Shown: positions 49,702-58,528, counted from the first letter of the stretch. The stretch: DNA of 64,000 nucleotides from Clostridia bacterium (GCA_017516485.1 JAFXCH010000049.1:1-64000), one strand, 5' to 3'. Notes: generated by a model from the sequence alone, not told the origin. Numbers and translations are program-made.

Positions 49702-52086
49702 GTGAATAAGCATTTGCTTGCACTCGAATTTGATAAGATACTTGAAAAGCTTGCTGAGTATACCTGCTGTGATGACAGCCGTGAGCTTGCCCTTGCTCTG
49801 CGTCCGGTGCACAGGCTTGATGAAGCACAGGCACTTATGAATCAGACGAGGGATGCTCATATGCTCCTTGCCCGCTTCGGCGGTCCATCCTTCGGTGGAC
49901 TGAAAAATGTCAATAATGCACTTCACCGTGCTGATGCAGGCTCTACGCTTTCAATGCGTGAGCTGCTTGATATTGCAGAAACCTTGCGTGTTATCCGCTC
50001 TCTTGTCCAGTGGAGAAGCACCAACGCAGGTGTTGAAAGCTGTCTCGACGTGTTTTTCGGTGCACTTACACCTAATAAATATCTTGAGGATGCCATAAAT
50101 ACAGCTATAATCAGCGATGAAGAAATGTCGGATAACGCTTCACCTGAGCTTGCGTCTATCCGACGTAAAATACGCGTGCAGGAGTCGAAGGTGCGTGAGC
50201 AGCTCGACAAAATGACACGCTCTTCAAAGTATAAGGATATTCTTCAGGAAAGTATCGTCACGATGCGTAACGGCAGATATGTTTTGCCCGTTAAGAATGA
50301 GCACCGCAGTGCAGTGCCTGGTCTTGTGCATGATACATCTGCCAGCGGTGCAACCGTATTTATAGAGCCGGTTGCAGTAGTTGAAGCAAATAATGAAATT
50401 AAAGTTCTGCTTTCAAAAGAACGCGACGAAATTGACCGTATTCTTTCTGCTCTTTCGGTTGAGGCAGGCAGTTTTGCCGCCTCCGTTAAGAGCAGCTTTG
50501 AGTGTGCGGTTGAAATCAATATAATTTTTGCCAAGGCACAGCTTGCCTACAATATGAATGCGGCGTCACCGTCACTTAATGACGAGGGTAGAATTGAGCT
50601 TAAAAACGCCCGTCATCCTTTGCTTGACAAGAAAAAGGCTGTACCGATAAATATCAGCCTCGGCAAAGATTTTGATACGCTTGTTATCACAGGCCCAAAT
50701 ACGGGCGGTAAGACTGTTTCAATCAAAACAGTAGGCCTGCTCAGTATAATGGCTTCGTGCGGTCTTATGATTCCGGTAAGCGAGCTGAGCGAAATATCTG
50801 TTTTTGATAAAATACTTGCCGATATAGGCGATGAGCAGTCTATTGAGCAGTCGCTTTCGACTTTCTCTGCTCACATGGTAAATATAATCGATATTCTTTC
50901 CGTTGCTGATGACCGAAGCCTTGTGCTTATAGATGAGCTCGGTGCAGGCACAGACCCCGTTGAGGGTGCGGCACTTGCAATGGCAATACTCGAATCTCTT
51001 GCACTCAAGGGTGCAAAAATTGCAGCAACAACTCACTATGCCGAGCTTAAAGCATATGCATTGCAGACTCCGAGAGTTGAAAACGGATGCTGCGAGTTTG
51101 ATGTTGCAACGCTTCGTCCTACATACCGTCTGCTTATCGGTATGCCGGGCAGATCAAATGCTTTTGCAATTTCCGAGCGACTGGGTATGGATAAAGATAT
51201 TGTTGCCCGTGCGGCAGAGCTTGTGTCTGCCGAAAACTCACAGTTTGAAGATGTAATCGAAAGCCTTGAATCAAGCCGAAAAGCTCTCGAAAAAGAAAAA
51301 CAGGCTGCTTATGAGCAGACCCGCCTTGCCGAAAAAACACGTCTTGAAGCTGAAGAGAGAAAAGCAAAGGTTGAGCAACAGCGTCAAAAAGAAATTGACG
51401 ATGCAAAAGCTCAGGCAACCCGTATTGTCGAGCAGGCAAAGCGTGAAGCGTATGCATTGCTGGGTGAAATAGAAAAGCTGAAAAAAGAAAAGGACAAAGC
51501 CAAGGATATGGCTGAGCTTGCACGCCGTGCAAGAGCAACTGTCAAAAAAGGCGTAGAGGCTATGGATGAAGCTGCTGACCCGGTAGAAGGATATGAGGAT
51601 GACGGCAATTATGTGCTCCCGAGACCTCTTAAGGTCGGTGACAATGTCCTTATAGTCGGAATCAATAAGCAGGCAACCGTGCTTGCACTTGAAAAAGGCA
51701 ACAATGTACAGGTAATGGCAGGTACAGCAAAGATGCGTGTGAAGGTTGAAAATCTTCGTCTGCTCAGCGAAAAGCAGAAACAGCCTCAATCCAACGCACC
51801 GCGTAAGAAAGGCGACAGCCTTGAGGGCAGAGGTACACTTGCCGCAGAGACGAGGCTTGACCTTCGCGGTATGATGGTAGATGATGCGCTTATCGAAATC
51901 GACCGATTTATTGACAGCGGATTGCGTACGGGACTGAGTGAATTTACGATAATACACGGTAAGGGCACAGGCGCACTCCGTGCGGCAACTCACAACTATC
52001 TTCGCAAGTGCATTTTTGTTAAATCTTTCCGCCTCGGTGTTTACGGTGAGGGTGAGACAGGCGTTACAATTGTAATCTTAAAATAA
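49702..52086 (+). CDS. mutS2: Endonuclease MutS2
   Basis: 794 residues, GTG start. Core and lever domains are followed by the ATPase: Walker A GPNTGGKTVS, Walker B VLIDELGAGTDP, and TTHYAELK. A long coiled coil covers about 515-625, and the C-terminal Smr nuclease domain has LDLRG and HGKGTGALR. MutS2 lacks the mismatch-recognition domain. It acts in limiting recombination and in rescue of collided ribosomes in Firmicutes. It is monocistronic, ending at a strong terminator. Confidence 0.96.
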   Translation: MNKHLLALEFDKILEKLAEYTCCDDSRELALALRPVHRLDEAQALMNQTRDAHMLLARFGGPSFGGLKNVNNALHRADAGSTLSMRELLDIAETLRVIRSLVQWRSTNAGVESCLDVFFGALTPNKYLEDAINTAIISDEEMSDNASPELASIRRKIRVQESKVREQLDKMTRSSKYKDILQESIVTMRNGRYVLPVKNEHRSAVPGLVHDTSASGATVFIEPVAVVEANNEIKVLLSKERDEIDRILSALSVEAGSFAASVKSSFECAVEINIIFAKAQLAYNMNAASPSLNDEGRIELKNARHPLLDKKKAVPINISLGKDFDTLVITGPNTGGKTVSIKTVGLLSIMASCGLMIPVSELSEISVFDKILADIGDEQSIEQSLSTFSAHMVNIIDILSVADDRSLVLIDELGAGTDPVEGAALAMAILESLALKGAKIAATTHYAELKAYALQTPRVENGCCEFDVATLRPTYRLLIGMPGRSNAFAISERLGMDKDIVARAAELVSAENSQFEDVIESLESSRKALEKEKQAAYEQTRLAEKTRLEAEERKAKVEQQRQKEIDDAKAQATRIVEQAKREAYALLGEIEKLKKEKDKAKDMAELARRARATVKKGVEAMDEAADPVEGYEDDGNYVLPRPLKVGDNVLIVGINKQATVLALEKGNNVQVMAGTAKMRVKVENLRLLSEKQKQPQSNAPRKKGDSLEGRGTLAAETRLDLRGMMVDDALIEIDRFIDSGLRTGLSEFTIIHGKGTGALRAATHNYLRKCIFVKSFRLGVYGEGETGVTIVILK

Positions 52087-52089
52087 ATA

Positions 52090-52123
52090 AAATGGCTTGT
52101 ATCAGATATGATACAAGCCATTT
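52090..52123. terminator. Bidirectional terminator after mutS2
   Basis: Perfect 15-bp arms AAATGGCTTGTATCA / TGATACAAGCCATTT then T-run; shared with the convergent CapA-like gene. Confidence 0.9.
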
Positions 52124-52124
52124 T

Positions 52125-53288
52125 TTACATTTGCTCTAAAATATATTGCTTTACATCTTCGAGTTTGCTTTGTTGCCATTCGTTGCTGTCAGCCTTTTCT
52201 GCAAGCGGACAGAGGATAAAGAAGTCGAGCGTTTCGCCCGGTACACGACCGGTTCTGAGCGGCTCTGCAAAGTGCTCTGCCCATTCTTCTTCGGTTGCAA
52301 TCCTAAATCGAGTTGGGTTAAGGAAAGTCATCTGTCTTTTTGTTGCGGCTATGTGCATTTTTGCCGATAAGGGAGAGAGAAGGTTGAACTCCTCCTCCTG
52401 CACATCGGTGAAAATTCTCGGCAGAGGCGATTTTATGATATGTTCATCACCGCGTATTATTTCAAGGCCCATAGGTTCCCACGTGAAATCGGTTTCGGTG
52501 AAATTCAGTTTAACAATCAGACCGAATTCGGTATTGTACTGTGAACGCTGATAATCGGTATCAAATATAAAGTTGCCGAGTGAATAAAAAATCACCTTGT
52601 CGCCAACGATTTCGTAGTTCATTGGTACGTGCGGATGGTGGCCTACAACAATGTCTGCGCCCATTTCAAGATACAGACGGTATCTTTCTCTTGTATAAGG
52701 TGAGGGCAGAGGAGTGAATTCTTCTCCTGCGTGTGCAACAACAATACACCAGCGGCAAGTCTTTTTTATTTCGTTTATTGTTTTCTGAATTTCATCAAGG
52801 TCACTCCAGCTGTAACAGCCTGCCTTGTTTTCGTCTGCCTTGCGGCACGCACGCTGGTAACCTACGCCGAACATTCCGATTCCGCCTGCTTCGTCGAGGA
52901 TTACAGGCTTTCTTGCCTCGTGAATATTCATACCTGCGCCGATTGTTTTCACACCGTTAGCTTCGGCGATTTCAAGTGTACTTCTGATTCCGTATTCGCC
53001 TGCATCCATAATATGGTTGTTGCAGATATTCCATATATCGGCGTGCATATTGTTAAGCACTTTTACAGCCTTCGGGTCGATAGTGTGAAGTAATTGCTGT
53101 GCACCCTCGGTTGTTGTGTTTTGCTCAGCGACTGCAACGGGGCCTTCAACATTTGCAATAACGTGGTCTGCACTGTGAAGAAATCCGAGTATCTCGTCGG
53201 AAATAAGCTCGCTGTCATCCCATTTGCCGTACATATATCTGTCAAAGCCTATGTCGCCTGTAAAAACAAGTGTGGATTTGTTTTTCAT
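52125..53288 (-). CDS. CapA family (PgsA-like) metallophosphatase-fold protein
   Basis: 387 residues from ATG 53288 (AAAGGGA 9 nt upstream; the earlier ATG at 53312 has none). TLVFTGDIGFDRYM, ANVEGPV, CNNHIMDAGEYG, VVAHAGEE and GHHPHVP are the CapA/PGA-synthesis motifs with metal-type ligands. Relatives take part in polyglutamate capsule or envelope polymer metabolism. No capB/capC genes are near, and there is no signal peptide here, so a cytoplasmic stand-alone role is likely. Confidence 0.85.
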   Translation of the reverse strand: MKNKSTLVFTGDIGFDRYMYGKWDDSELISDEILGFLHSADHVIANVEGPVAVAEQNTTTEGAQQLLHTIDPKAVKVLNNMHADIWNICNNHIMDAGEYGIRSTLEIAEANGVKTIGAGMNIHEARKPVILDEAGGIGMFGVGYQRACRKADENKAGCYSWSDLDEIQKTINEIKKTCRWCIVVAHAGEEFTPLPSPYTRERYRLYLEMGADIVVGHHPHVPMNYEIVGDKVIFYSLGNFIFDTDYQRSQYNTEFGLIVKLNFTETDFTWEPMGLEIIRGDEHIIKSPLPRIFTDVQEEEFNLLSPLSAKMHIAATKRQMTFLNPTRFRIATEEEWAEHFAEPLRTGRVPGETLDFFILCPLAEKADSNEWQQSKLEDVKQYILEQM

Positions 53289-53351
53289 ATTATAAATCCC
53301 TTTCGGTTTCATATCTGTTTTTATTATACAGCAAAGAGATAAAAAAGCAAG

Positions 53352-53879
53352 TTATATACCGTAATTGCCTGTTGACATATCCATAAACAGCGGTATTTCC
53401 GGCTGAACGAAAGTCAGGATAACGAACAGCAGCGCAATCATACATAATATAATAAAAGCAATACAAGGTGTTTTGAAAATCTCTGCCTGATTTTTTAAAA
53501 GCAAGGTTTCGACATAATATGATGTGCCTGCCGCGATAAAGAAGATAACTACATTGAACCAGTCTGCGATAACACCCAATGCACCCGTATAAGTGTAGAA
53601 TAATACGGGTATCAAAAGCAACCCCGATAATGCACCTGTAAGTTTTGCACACCAAAAATTTTCATAATCTTTCCCGATATATGTGTACTCAATTGCGGCA
53701 AATGCAAATGTCGGGAAGAAAAGGAGCTTCATATGCTCCCATATCGATTCATTTACTGCCGAAAACGGTGCAACAATTATGCTGCCGTTTGTCAGGTCAT
53801 AAAGAAAATGCAACAAGACTCCAGCTATGCCTGTAAAAATAAAACCGCCGATTTGCCATAGTTTCAATGATCTATTCAA
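53352..53879 (-). CDS. DUF6512 family membrane protein
   Basis: 175 residues, about five membrane helices. The AVNESIWEHMKLLFFPTF motif is characteristic of this Clostridia family of unknown function. The start is TTG 53879 with GGGGTGAT 6 nt upstream; the longer frame to 53945 lacks a ribosome site. It may be co-transcribed with the CapA-like gene 63 bp downstream. Confidence 0.7.
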   Translation of the reverse strand: MNRSLKLWQIGGFIFTGIAGVLLHFLYDLTNGSIIVAPFSAVNESIWEHMKLLFFPTFAFAAIEYTYIGKDYENFWCAKLTGALSGLLLIPVLFYTYTGALGVIADWFNVVIFFIAAGTSYYVETLLLKNQAEIFKTPCIAFIILCMIALLFVILTFVQPEIPLFMDMSTGNYGI

Positions 53880-53939
53880 ATATATCACCCCAAGGTAATA
53901 TATGCAGACTAAGTTGGTTGAATCCGCGATTAAAACAAA

Positions 53940-53966
53940 AAGCATCGGACATTTTATCCGATGCTT
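53940..53966 (-). terminator. Terminator of the hypothetical gene at 53982
   Basis: AAGCATCGGA / TCCGATGCTT hairpin followed by a T-rich tract on the minus strand. Confidence 0.75.
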
Positions 53967-53981
53967 GGCATTTATATGAGT

Positions 53982-54404
53982 TTACATCCAACTTTCAATT
54001 ATGTCTTTCAGATAATTCAGTTTCAGCTCTTTTTTATGGTCGGATTCCTGCCAGTAAACAAATTCACTTGCAATTCGTGCCAACGAGTTGTTAAAGTCTG
54101 AGGTATGTTTCGGGGCAAGTTCTGAAAGATAATCAGTGACAGCTTTATTATTAAGGATTTTAAAAAAACTGCGCAAAAATGATTTGGATGCTCTGTTTTC
54201 AAAAGCAATTTCTATTATCTCTGTTAATGTGTTCAGGAATGAGCGGTAAATTTTATTTTCGGATATACCTTCGTAATCTCCTGTTACAAAATCTGAAAAT
54301 ACCGCAAATAAGCTGTCAGTCAGTTGCTCACTTTGAGGAAAGTTTTGTGTGAGTTCAGTTTTTACACTCGTCAAATATGACAAGCATTCGGATTCAACAC
54401 TCAT
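53982..54404 (-). CDS. Hypothetical helical protein
   Basis: 140 residues from ATG 54404, where GGAGGT lies 7 nt upstream. It is predicted soluble and all-helical, with repeated ~35-residue segments (SDFVTGDYEGISENK, NTLTEIIEIAFENRASKSF, ARIASEFVYWQESDH). I do not recognise the family. It is monocistronic with its own terminator. It is close to the tRNA-Arg repeat region, so a lineage-specific or acquired gene is possible. Confidence 0.65.
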   Translation of the reverse strand: MSVESECLSYLTSVKTELTQNFPQSEQLTDSLFAVFSDFVTGDYEGISENKIYRSFLNTLTEIIEIAFENRASKSFLRSFFKILNNKAVTDYLSELAPKHTSDFNNSLARIASEFVYWQESDHKKELKLNYLKDIIESWM

Positions 54405-54419
54405 TTTGCATACCTCCAT

Positions 54420-54586
54420 TGTATTTTGAATTATAACAGAGATTTCAGATTAAATCAATTGTTCATCTGTCTTGTCTATTGGCAGTGCCGATACATAAAC
54501 TTCTTCACTATTCATTATTACTTACTACCTAATCGACAAGTTTCATTAGAGAAGAGTGAAAAGTGAAGAGTTAAGAGTGAAAATGT
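54420..54586. other. Gene-free segment with purine-rich repeats
   Basis: Contains GAAGAGTGAAAAGTGAAGAG followed by TTAAGAGTGA (54551-54580), a run of imperfect GAAGAGTGA units, and a rough complement TTCTTCACTATTCATTATTAC at 54499-54519. It looks like a fragment of a dispersed repeat; no gene is seen. Confidence 0.5.
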
Positions 54587-54622
54587 AAAATCGACAAGTA
54601 TCACGCGAAACTTGTCGATTTT
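54587..54622 (-). terminator. Terminator after the tRNA-Arg-derived block
   Basis: AAAATCGACAAG / CTTGTCGATTTT stem directly after the duplicated tRNA 3' end on the minus strand. Probably the original tRNA-Arg terminator before the insertion. Confidence 0.75.
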
Positions 54623-54640
54623 GGCCCGCCCGAAGGGATT
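54620..54640. repeat. 21-bp direct repeat, copy 1 (tRNA-Arg 3' end)
   Basis: Identical to 54771-54791. It includes the encoded CCA and 3' acceptor/T-arm strand of tRNA-Arg. Confidence 0.95.
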
Positions 54641-54770
54641 TGACTCTCGCACTGCGGTGCTCGGTCATTCGCGGCTCTCGGTGTCCACAGGACACCGATT
54701 CACTACCGCTCCTACTTCGAATCCCTCGCACCGAAAAAAAGCAGCCCACGCAAAAGCGTGAACTGCTTTA
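54641..54770. other. Small module inserted at the tRNA-Arg 3' end
   Basis: Begins TGACTCTCGCACTGCGGTGC and contains the hairpin CGGTGTCC-ACA-GGACACCG (54679-54697), then CTTCGAATCCCTCGCACC, which is itself like a T-arm and acceptor. The TGACTCT..TGCGGTGC motif and an ACA-loop hairpin are shared with the tRNA-Leu module (801-938). No protein is encoded. Confidence 0.6.
54733..54769 (-). terminator. Terminator directly after tRNA-Arg
   Basis: GCAG..CACG / CGTG..CTGC hairpin then T7 on the minus strand. It lies inside the insert, so the insert brought its own terminator. Confidence 0.75.
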
Positions 54771-54791
54771 TTTGGCCCGCCCGAAGGGATT
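54771..54791. repeat. 21-bp direct repeat, copy 2 (inside tRNA-Arg)
   Basis: Functional copy at the 3' end of tRNA-Arg; 151 bp from copy 1. Confidence 0.95.
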
Positions 54792-54849
54792 CGAACCCCC
54801 GGCCTTCAGAATCGGAATCTGCTGCGATATCCAGCTTCGCTACGGGCGG
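54773..54849 (-). tRNA. tRNA-Arg(CCG)
   Basis: 77 nt with encoded CCA at 54773-54775. Acceptor strands CCGCCCG and CGGGCGG pair. D-arm is GCG..CGC, anticodon loop TTCCGAT gives CCG (codon CGG), and the T-loop is TTCGAAT. Its 3' 18 nt are duplicated downstream at 54620-54640. Confidence 0.94.
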
Positions 54850-55002
54850 AAATCAATCAACATTATAAACATAAACAGCTGAAAAATCAAGTCTGAAAAT
54901 GGCGGATGTTATTTTAAAATTACAACTTGTCTGCTGTTGGTTGCTTTATTTATATAATTTTGATATAATAACTTTAACTATCCGTTTTTAGTGAGGTAGA
55001 AA

Positions 55003-56769
55003 ATGAAAAAGATTCTTACAAGCTGTTTTGAAATTGATAAGCTCATACAGCGCTTTATTGCCGCCTGGTGCGGTCTCAATGTTTTTGTGATGCATCAAAA
55101 TCCTATACCTTTTACGGATATTGAGTACGCATTCAATGTTGATGTTATAGATTACGCAATAGTTCTTTTTGGTTTATTCGGTTTCCTTTCGGTTGTACAA
55201 ATTGCTTTCCCGAAAAGAAATACCGATTCGTGGGCTATGTCAATATTATTTGCACTTTTCAGCTCGTATTTGCTTACGGTAAGGCAGGATTTCTGGTTTT
55301 GTCTTAGTCTTATAATACTTGCTGCAATAATGCTTGTTTTTCTTCTTAAAGATGACAAGCTGTCTCTCGGCAAAATAAAAATCGGCAATAAGCTTACTGT
55401 TGCGATAGTTGCAGTGATGGCATTTGTTGTATTTTCGGTTATTGCTTTGCTTACCTGCCTCAGATATGCTACTTACAGCTCCCCTAATTTTGACTTTGGT
55501 CTGTTTGTAAATATGTTTCATCATATGAAGGAAACGGGTCTGCCTATAACTTCGAGTGAGCGTGACAAGCTGCTTTCGCATTTTGCTGTTCACATTTCAC
55601 CGATATATTATTTGCTTTTACCGCTCTATTTTATTTTTCCGTCACCTTATACTCTGCAGATAAGCCAGGCACTTGTGCTTGCAGGCGGTATGCTGCCACT
55701 TTATCTGCTTGCAAAACATAAGGGGCTCAGCAATAAGATAATAATTCTCTTGTCTGTTGCATACGCATTCAGCCCCATAATCATCTGCGGTACAAGCTAC
55801 GATATTCACGAAAACTGTTTCCTTGTGCCTCTTCTTCTTTGGGTATTCTATTTCTTTGAGCGCGAAAAATATCTTTTTATGTATATTGCGACATTCTTTG
55901 TTTTTTGCATTAAAGAAGATGCCTGCCTGTTCATTTTCTTCTTCGGACTTTTTGCTGTGCTTTCACGTAAGAAGTATCTGCACGGAATCATACTTGCTGT
56001 AGTTTCTGTCGTGTATTTTGTTGCTGCGGTTTCATTGCTGACACATTTTGGAGACGGTGTGCTTTCAAATCATTACCAGAATTATATGTACGAGGAAAAC
56101 GGCCTTATAGGTATGGTGCGTATAATTCTCATAAACCCTGCCTATGTTTTTGACCAGACTCTCAAGGTTGAAAAGCTGAATTATATTGTGTATATGTTGC
56201 TTCCTCTCGGCTTTATGCCGCTTGCAACGAGGAAGGTTTCACACTTTATACTTTTACTTCCCTTTATGCTTTTCAATCTTATGACGAGCTATGTTTATCA
56301 GTATTCAATTGATTTTCAGTACAATTACGGTGCTATCACCTGTATGCTCTATCTTTTCATTATAAACGCATCGGAACTTGGTGAAAGACCAAGACGATAT
56401 ATTTCGAGTCTTGCAGCTGTAGCTGCTGTAATGTGCAGCTTTGTTACGTCAGGCACGAAACTGGGTGCGTATATCACTCGTTACAACGAATCTGATATCA
56501 GCTTTGCGGTTATGGACAGTGTTCTTGCAACTATCCCTGACGATGCTTCTGTCAAAGCAAGCACCTTCCTTGTGCCGCATATTGCAGACCGTCACGAGAT
56601 TTACGAGGTCAATTCCAAAAATGAGACCGATTATGTTGTCTTTGATATGCGACCTTCACTTGTACACGAAACAGACCAGCTCAGAGAGTATTACTTTGAA
56701 ATGGGCTATGAGGTCTATGAAGAGGCGGAGAATCACGTGCTGATTCTTAAAAAACCTGTATCGGAATAA
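55003..56769 (+). CDS. DUF2079 polytopic membrane protein (GT-C-like)
   Basis: 588 residues, about 12-14 membrane helices. Its signature region is FDFGLFVNMFHHMKETG, then SHFAVHISPIYYLLLPLYFI. The first acidic loop and the DxH spacing resemble GT-C glycosyltransferases, and DUF2079 is placed in that clan. A soluble C-terminal tail (about 500-588) carries IPDDASVKASTFLVPHIADR. The donor and acceptor are unknown. It is followed 13 bp later by an HD nucleotidase, probably just co-transcribed. GAGGT precedes ATG. Confidence 0.82.
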   Translation: MKKILTSCFEIDKLIQRFIAAWCGLNVFVMHQNPIPFTDIEYAFNVDVIDYAIVLFGLFGFLSVVQIAFPKRNTDSWAMSILFALFSSYLLTVRQDFWFCLSLIILAAIMLVFLLKDDKLSLGKIKIGNKLTVAIVAVMAFVVFSVIALLTCLRYATYSSPNFDFGLFVNMFHHMKETGLPITSSERDKLLSHFAVHISPIYYLLLPLYFIFPSPYTLQISQALVLAGGMLPLYLLAKHKGLSNKIIILLSVAYAFSPIIICGTSYDIHENCFLVPLLLWVFYFFEREKYLFMYIATFFVFCIKEDACLFIFFFGLFAVLSRKKYLHGIILAVVSVVYFVAAVSLLTHFGDGVLSNHYQNYMYEENGLIGMVRIILINPAYVFDQTLKVEKLNYIVYMLLPLGFMPLATRKVSHFILLLPFMLFNLMTSYVYQYSIDFQYNYGAITCMLYLFIINASELGERPRRYISSLAAVAAVMCSFVTSGTKLGAYITRYNESDISFAVMDSVLATIPDDASVKASTFLVPHIADRHEIYEVNSKNETDYVVFDMRPSLVHETDQLREYYFEMGYEVYEEAENHVLILKKPVSE

Positions 56770-56782
56770 AGGAGCAATAACA

Positions 56783-57373
56783 ATGTCATACAGTTTTTTT
56801 GCAATGTTTTCACGAATGAAATATATCGACCGCTGGGCACTTATGCGTAACACACGTAAGGAGAATCTCAGTGAACATACTCTTGAGGTTGCGGCAATAG
56901 CACACGCTCTTGCCGTGATATCAAATGAAAAGTACGGTGCATCGCTCAACGCAGAGCGTGCCGCACTGCTGGGTATTTATCACGATATGCCCGAGATAAT
57001 TACAGGCGATATGCCTACACCAATCAAATACGGCAACCCTCAGCTCAAGCAGGCTTACAAGGCTGTTGAGCGTGAGACTGCGGCTCATCTTGTTTCAATG
57101 TTGCCTGAGTATATGCAGGATAGCTACAAGGGCTTCTTTGTGAAGGATGATGCGGATTCAGAGCTCTGGAAGCTTGTGAAGGCTGCCGATAAAATCTCTG
57201 CATATATCAAGTGTATCGAGGAAGAAAAGGCAGGTAACACCGAGTTTAACAGTGCAAAAAAAGCAACCTTTGCCTTGATTTCACAGCTTGATATTCCTGC
57301 AGCGCAGACGTTTATTGACGAGTTTATTACTGCTTATAACCTCGATTTAGACGAATTACAGCAAAAAAGCTAA
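56783..57373 (+). CDS. yfbR: YfbR-like 5'-deoxynucleotidase (HD domain)
   Basis: 196 residues. HD motifs are NLSEHTLEVA (first His), GIYHDMPEIITGD (HD pair), and VKAADKISAYIKC (last Asp). NPQLKQAYKAVERET and the N-terminal DRWALMRNTRKEN complete the YfbR pattern. It dephosphorylates deoxynucleoside 5'-monophosphates, for example dUMP formation or salvage. AAAGGAGC lies 8 nt before ATG. Confidence 0.9.
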   Translation: MSYSFFAMFSRMKYIDRWALMRNTRKENLSEHTLEVAAIAHALAVISNEKYGASLNAERAALLGIYHDMPEIITGDMPTPIKYGNPQLKQAYKAVERETAAHLVSMLPEYMQDSYKGFFVKDDADSELWKLVKAADKISAYIKCIEEEKAGNTEFNSAKKATFALISQLDIPAAQTFIDEFITAYNLDLDELQQKS

Positions 57374-57444
57374 TAGTTTTCGACAATTTTTCATCGCAGT
57401 TGTAAAAAATGTATAAATTTTTGCAAATTTATCGATAAAATCTA

Positions 57445-57473
57445 TTGACAAATATTATTTTATAAAGTATTAT
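57445..57473 (+). promoter_or_regulatory. Promoter of the SigH-like gene
   Basis: TTGACA (57445-57450), 17-bp spacer, TATTAT (57468-57473). Confidence 0.75.
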
Positions 57474-57510
57474 AACTGTACTTGTCCCGATGAAAGTGAG
57501 GCACTGCAGC

Positions 57511-58065
57511 TTGAACGAAGCTCTTTTAAAAGAATTATCCGACGAAGAGCTTGTTGTTATGGCACGAGCTGACAGCTCAAGCGGTGCTGTAATTGAATTG
57601 ATGAGCCGTATTTCCGGCTTTGTCAGCTATAAGGCAGCGCAGTTTGCAGGCTTCGATTCTCAGGACAAGCAGGACTTTCAGCAGCAGGGGTTAATCGGTG
57701 TTCTCTATGCCATCCGCTCATACGATGCGGATAACGGTGCTAAGTTTTCAACCTATGCTTGTCGCTCGGCTATAAACAGTATGATTGCGCTTTACAAGCA
57801 GCAGAATAAGCGCAGTGTCCCTACAGTCACTCTCGAGAGCCTTTATTCGACAGAGTACGGTACATATGACGAGTTGAGTTCATACGAAGCTGTTGAAGAG
57901 ATTTCCGAAAAAATCAGAATCCGCCTTTCAGATTTTGAGAGGACGGTGCTTGCAATGTATCTGCGTGGCGGCAGCTATGCACAGATTGCAACACAGACAG
58001 GCAAATCCGTCAAATCAATCGATAATGCTGTGCAACGTATACGCCGCAAGCTCAAGGCTGATTGA
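57511..58065 (+). CDS. SigH-like RNA polymerase sigma factor
   Basis: 184 residues. Region 2 has KQDFQQQGLIGVLYAIRSYD and FSTYACRSAINSMI. Region 4 has FERTVLAMYLRGGSYAQIA and SVKSIDNAVQRIRRKL. This is the Spo0H/SigH subfamily, which directs early-sporulation, competence or stationary genes. ATG 57490 lacks a ribosome site and sits close to the predicted transcript start (about 57480). GTGAGG is placed 8 nt before TTG 57511, which I therefore prefer. Spore formation by the organism is not shown by this alone. Confidence 0.85.
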   Translation: MNEALLKELSDEELVVMARADSSSGAVIELMSRISGFVSYKAAQFAGFDSQDKQDFQQQGLIGVLYAIRSYDADNGAKFSTYACRSAINSMIALYKQQNKRSVPTVTLESLYSTEYGTYDELSSYEAVEEISEKIRIRLSDFERTVLAMYLRGGSYAQIATQTGKSVKSIDNAVQRIRRKLKAD

Positions 58066-58079
58066 CGAGTAAGCATATA

Positions 58080-58147
58080 TGCCCATGTAGCTCAAAAAGA
58101 GCGTGTTATTTAACAAGATGGCGGTGTGAGTCCGCCCGGGGTGTCAA
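58080..58147 (+). ncRNA. Degenerate tRNA-like sequence
   Basis: GCCCATGTAGCTC resembles a tRNA 5' end. The D-stem GCTC/GAGC (58090-58102) has a 5-nt loop, and a perfect T-arm-like stem GGCGG-TGTGAGT-CCGCC covers 58120-58136. The anticodon arm is shortened by about six bases (TGTT-ATTT-AACA) and acceptor pairing is poor. A functional tRNA is unlikely; it may be a tRNA pseudogene or a structured leader of the zinc-ribbon gene 30 bp downstream. Confidence 0.45.
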
Positions 58148-58176
58148 CAAATATTTTTTTAGCGAGGTAGACCAAA

Positions 58177-58455
58177 ATGTACGAAGACAAGACTCTCATC
58201 TGTAAGGAATGCGGCAACGAATTTGTTTTCACAGCCGGTGAGCAGGAGTTCTATGCTGCAAAGGGCTTTGAAAACGAGCCTCAGCGCTGCAAGTCCTGCC
58301 GTGATGCACGCAAGAACGCAAATAAGCCCGAGCGCGAGATGTTCGACGCTGTTTGTGCAAGCTGCGGCGCAGAATGCAAGGTTCCCTTCAGACCCCGTGA
58401 GGATCGCCCTGTATACTGCAGCGAGTGCTTTGCAAAGATGAGAGAAGAAGCATAA
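58177..58455 (+). CDS. Small zinc-ribbon protein
   Basis: 92 residues. Two probable zinc sites: C9-x2-C12 with C38-x2-C41 (CKEC, CKSC), and CASC with CSEC. FYAAKGFENEPQRCKSCR is typical of the CxxC-zinc-ribbon family often located near translation or stress genes in Clostridia. The function is unknown; nucleic-acid binding is plausible. GAGGT precedes ATG; the terminator is at 58494. Confidence 0.85.
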   Translation: MYEDKTLICKECGNEFVFTAGEQEFYAAKGFENEPQRCKSCRDARKNANKPEREMFDAVCASCGAECKVPFRPREDRPVYCSECFAKMREEA

Positions 58456-58493
58456 TTATATAAATTCTTTTTTTCTATTCTTATGCACAAAAA

Positions 58494-58528
58494 ATCAGCC
58501 GTTCTCTTCGGAGGGCGGCTGTTTTTTT
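58494..58528 (+). terminator. Terminator of the zinc-ribbon gene
   Basis: CAGCCGTTCTC / GAGGGCGGCTG hairpin followed by T7. Confidence 0.85.

Noticed and set aside
51271-51993. 240-codon ORF antisense to mutS2
   Set aside because: Opposite the coiled coil and Smr region of a clear MutS2; Cys/Phe-rich shadow.
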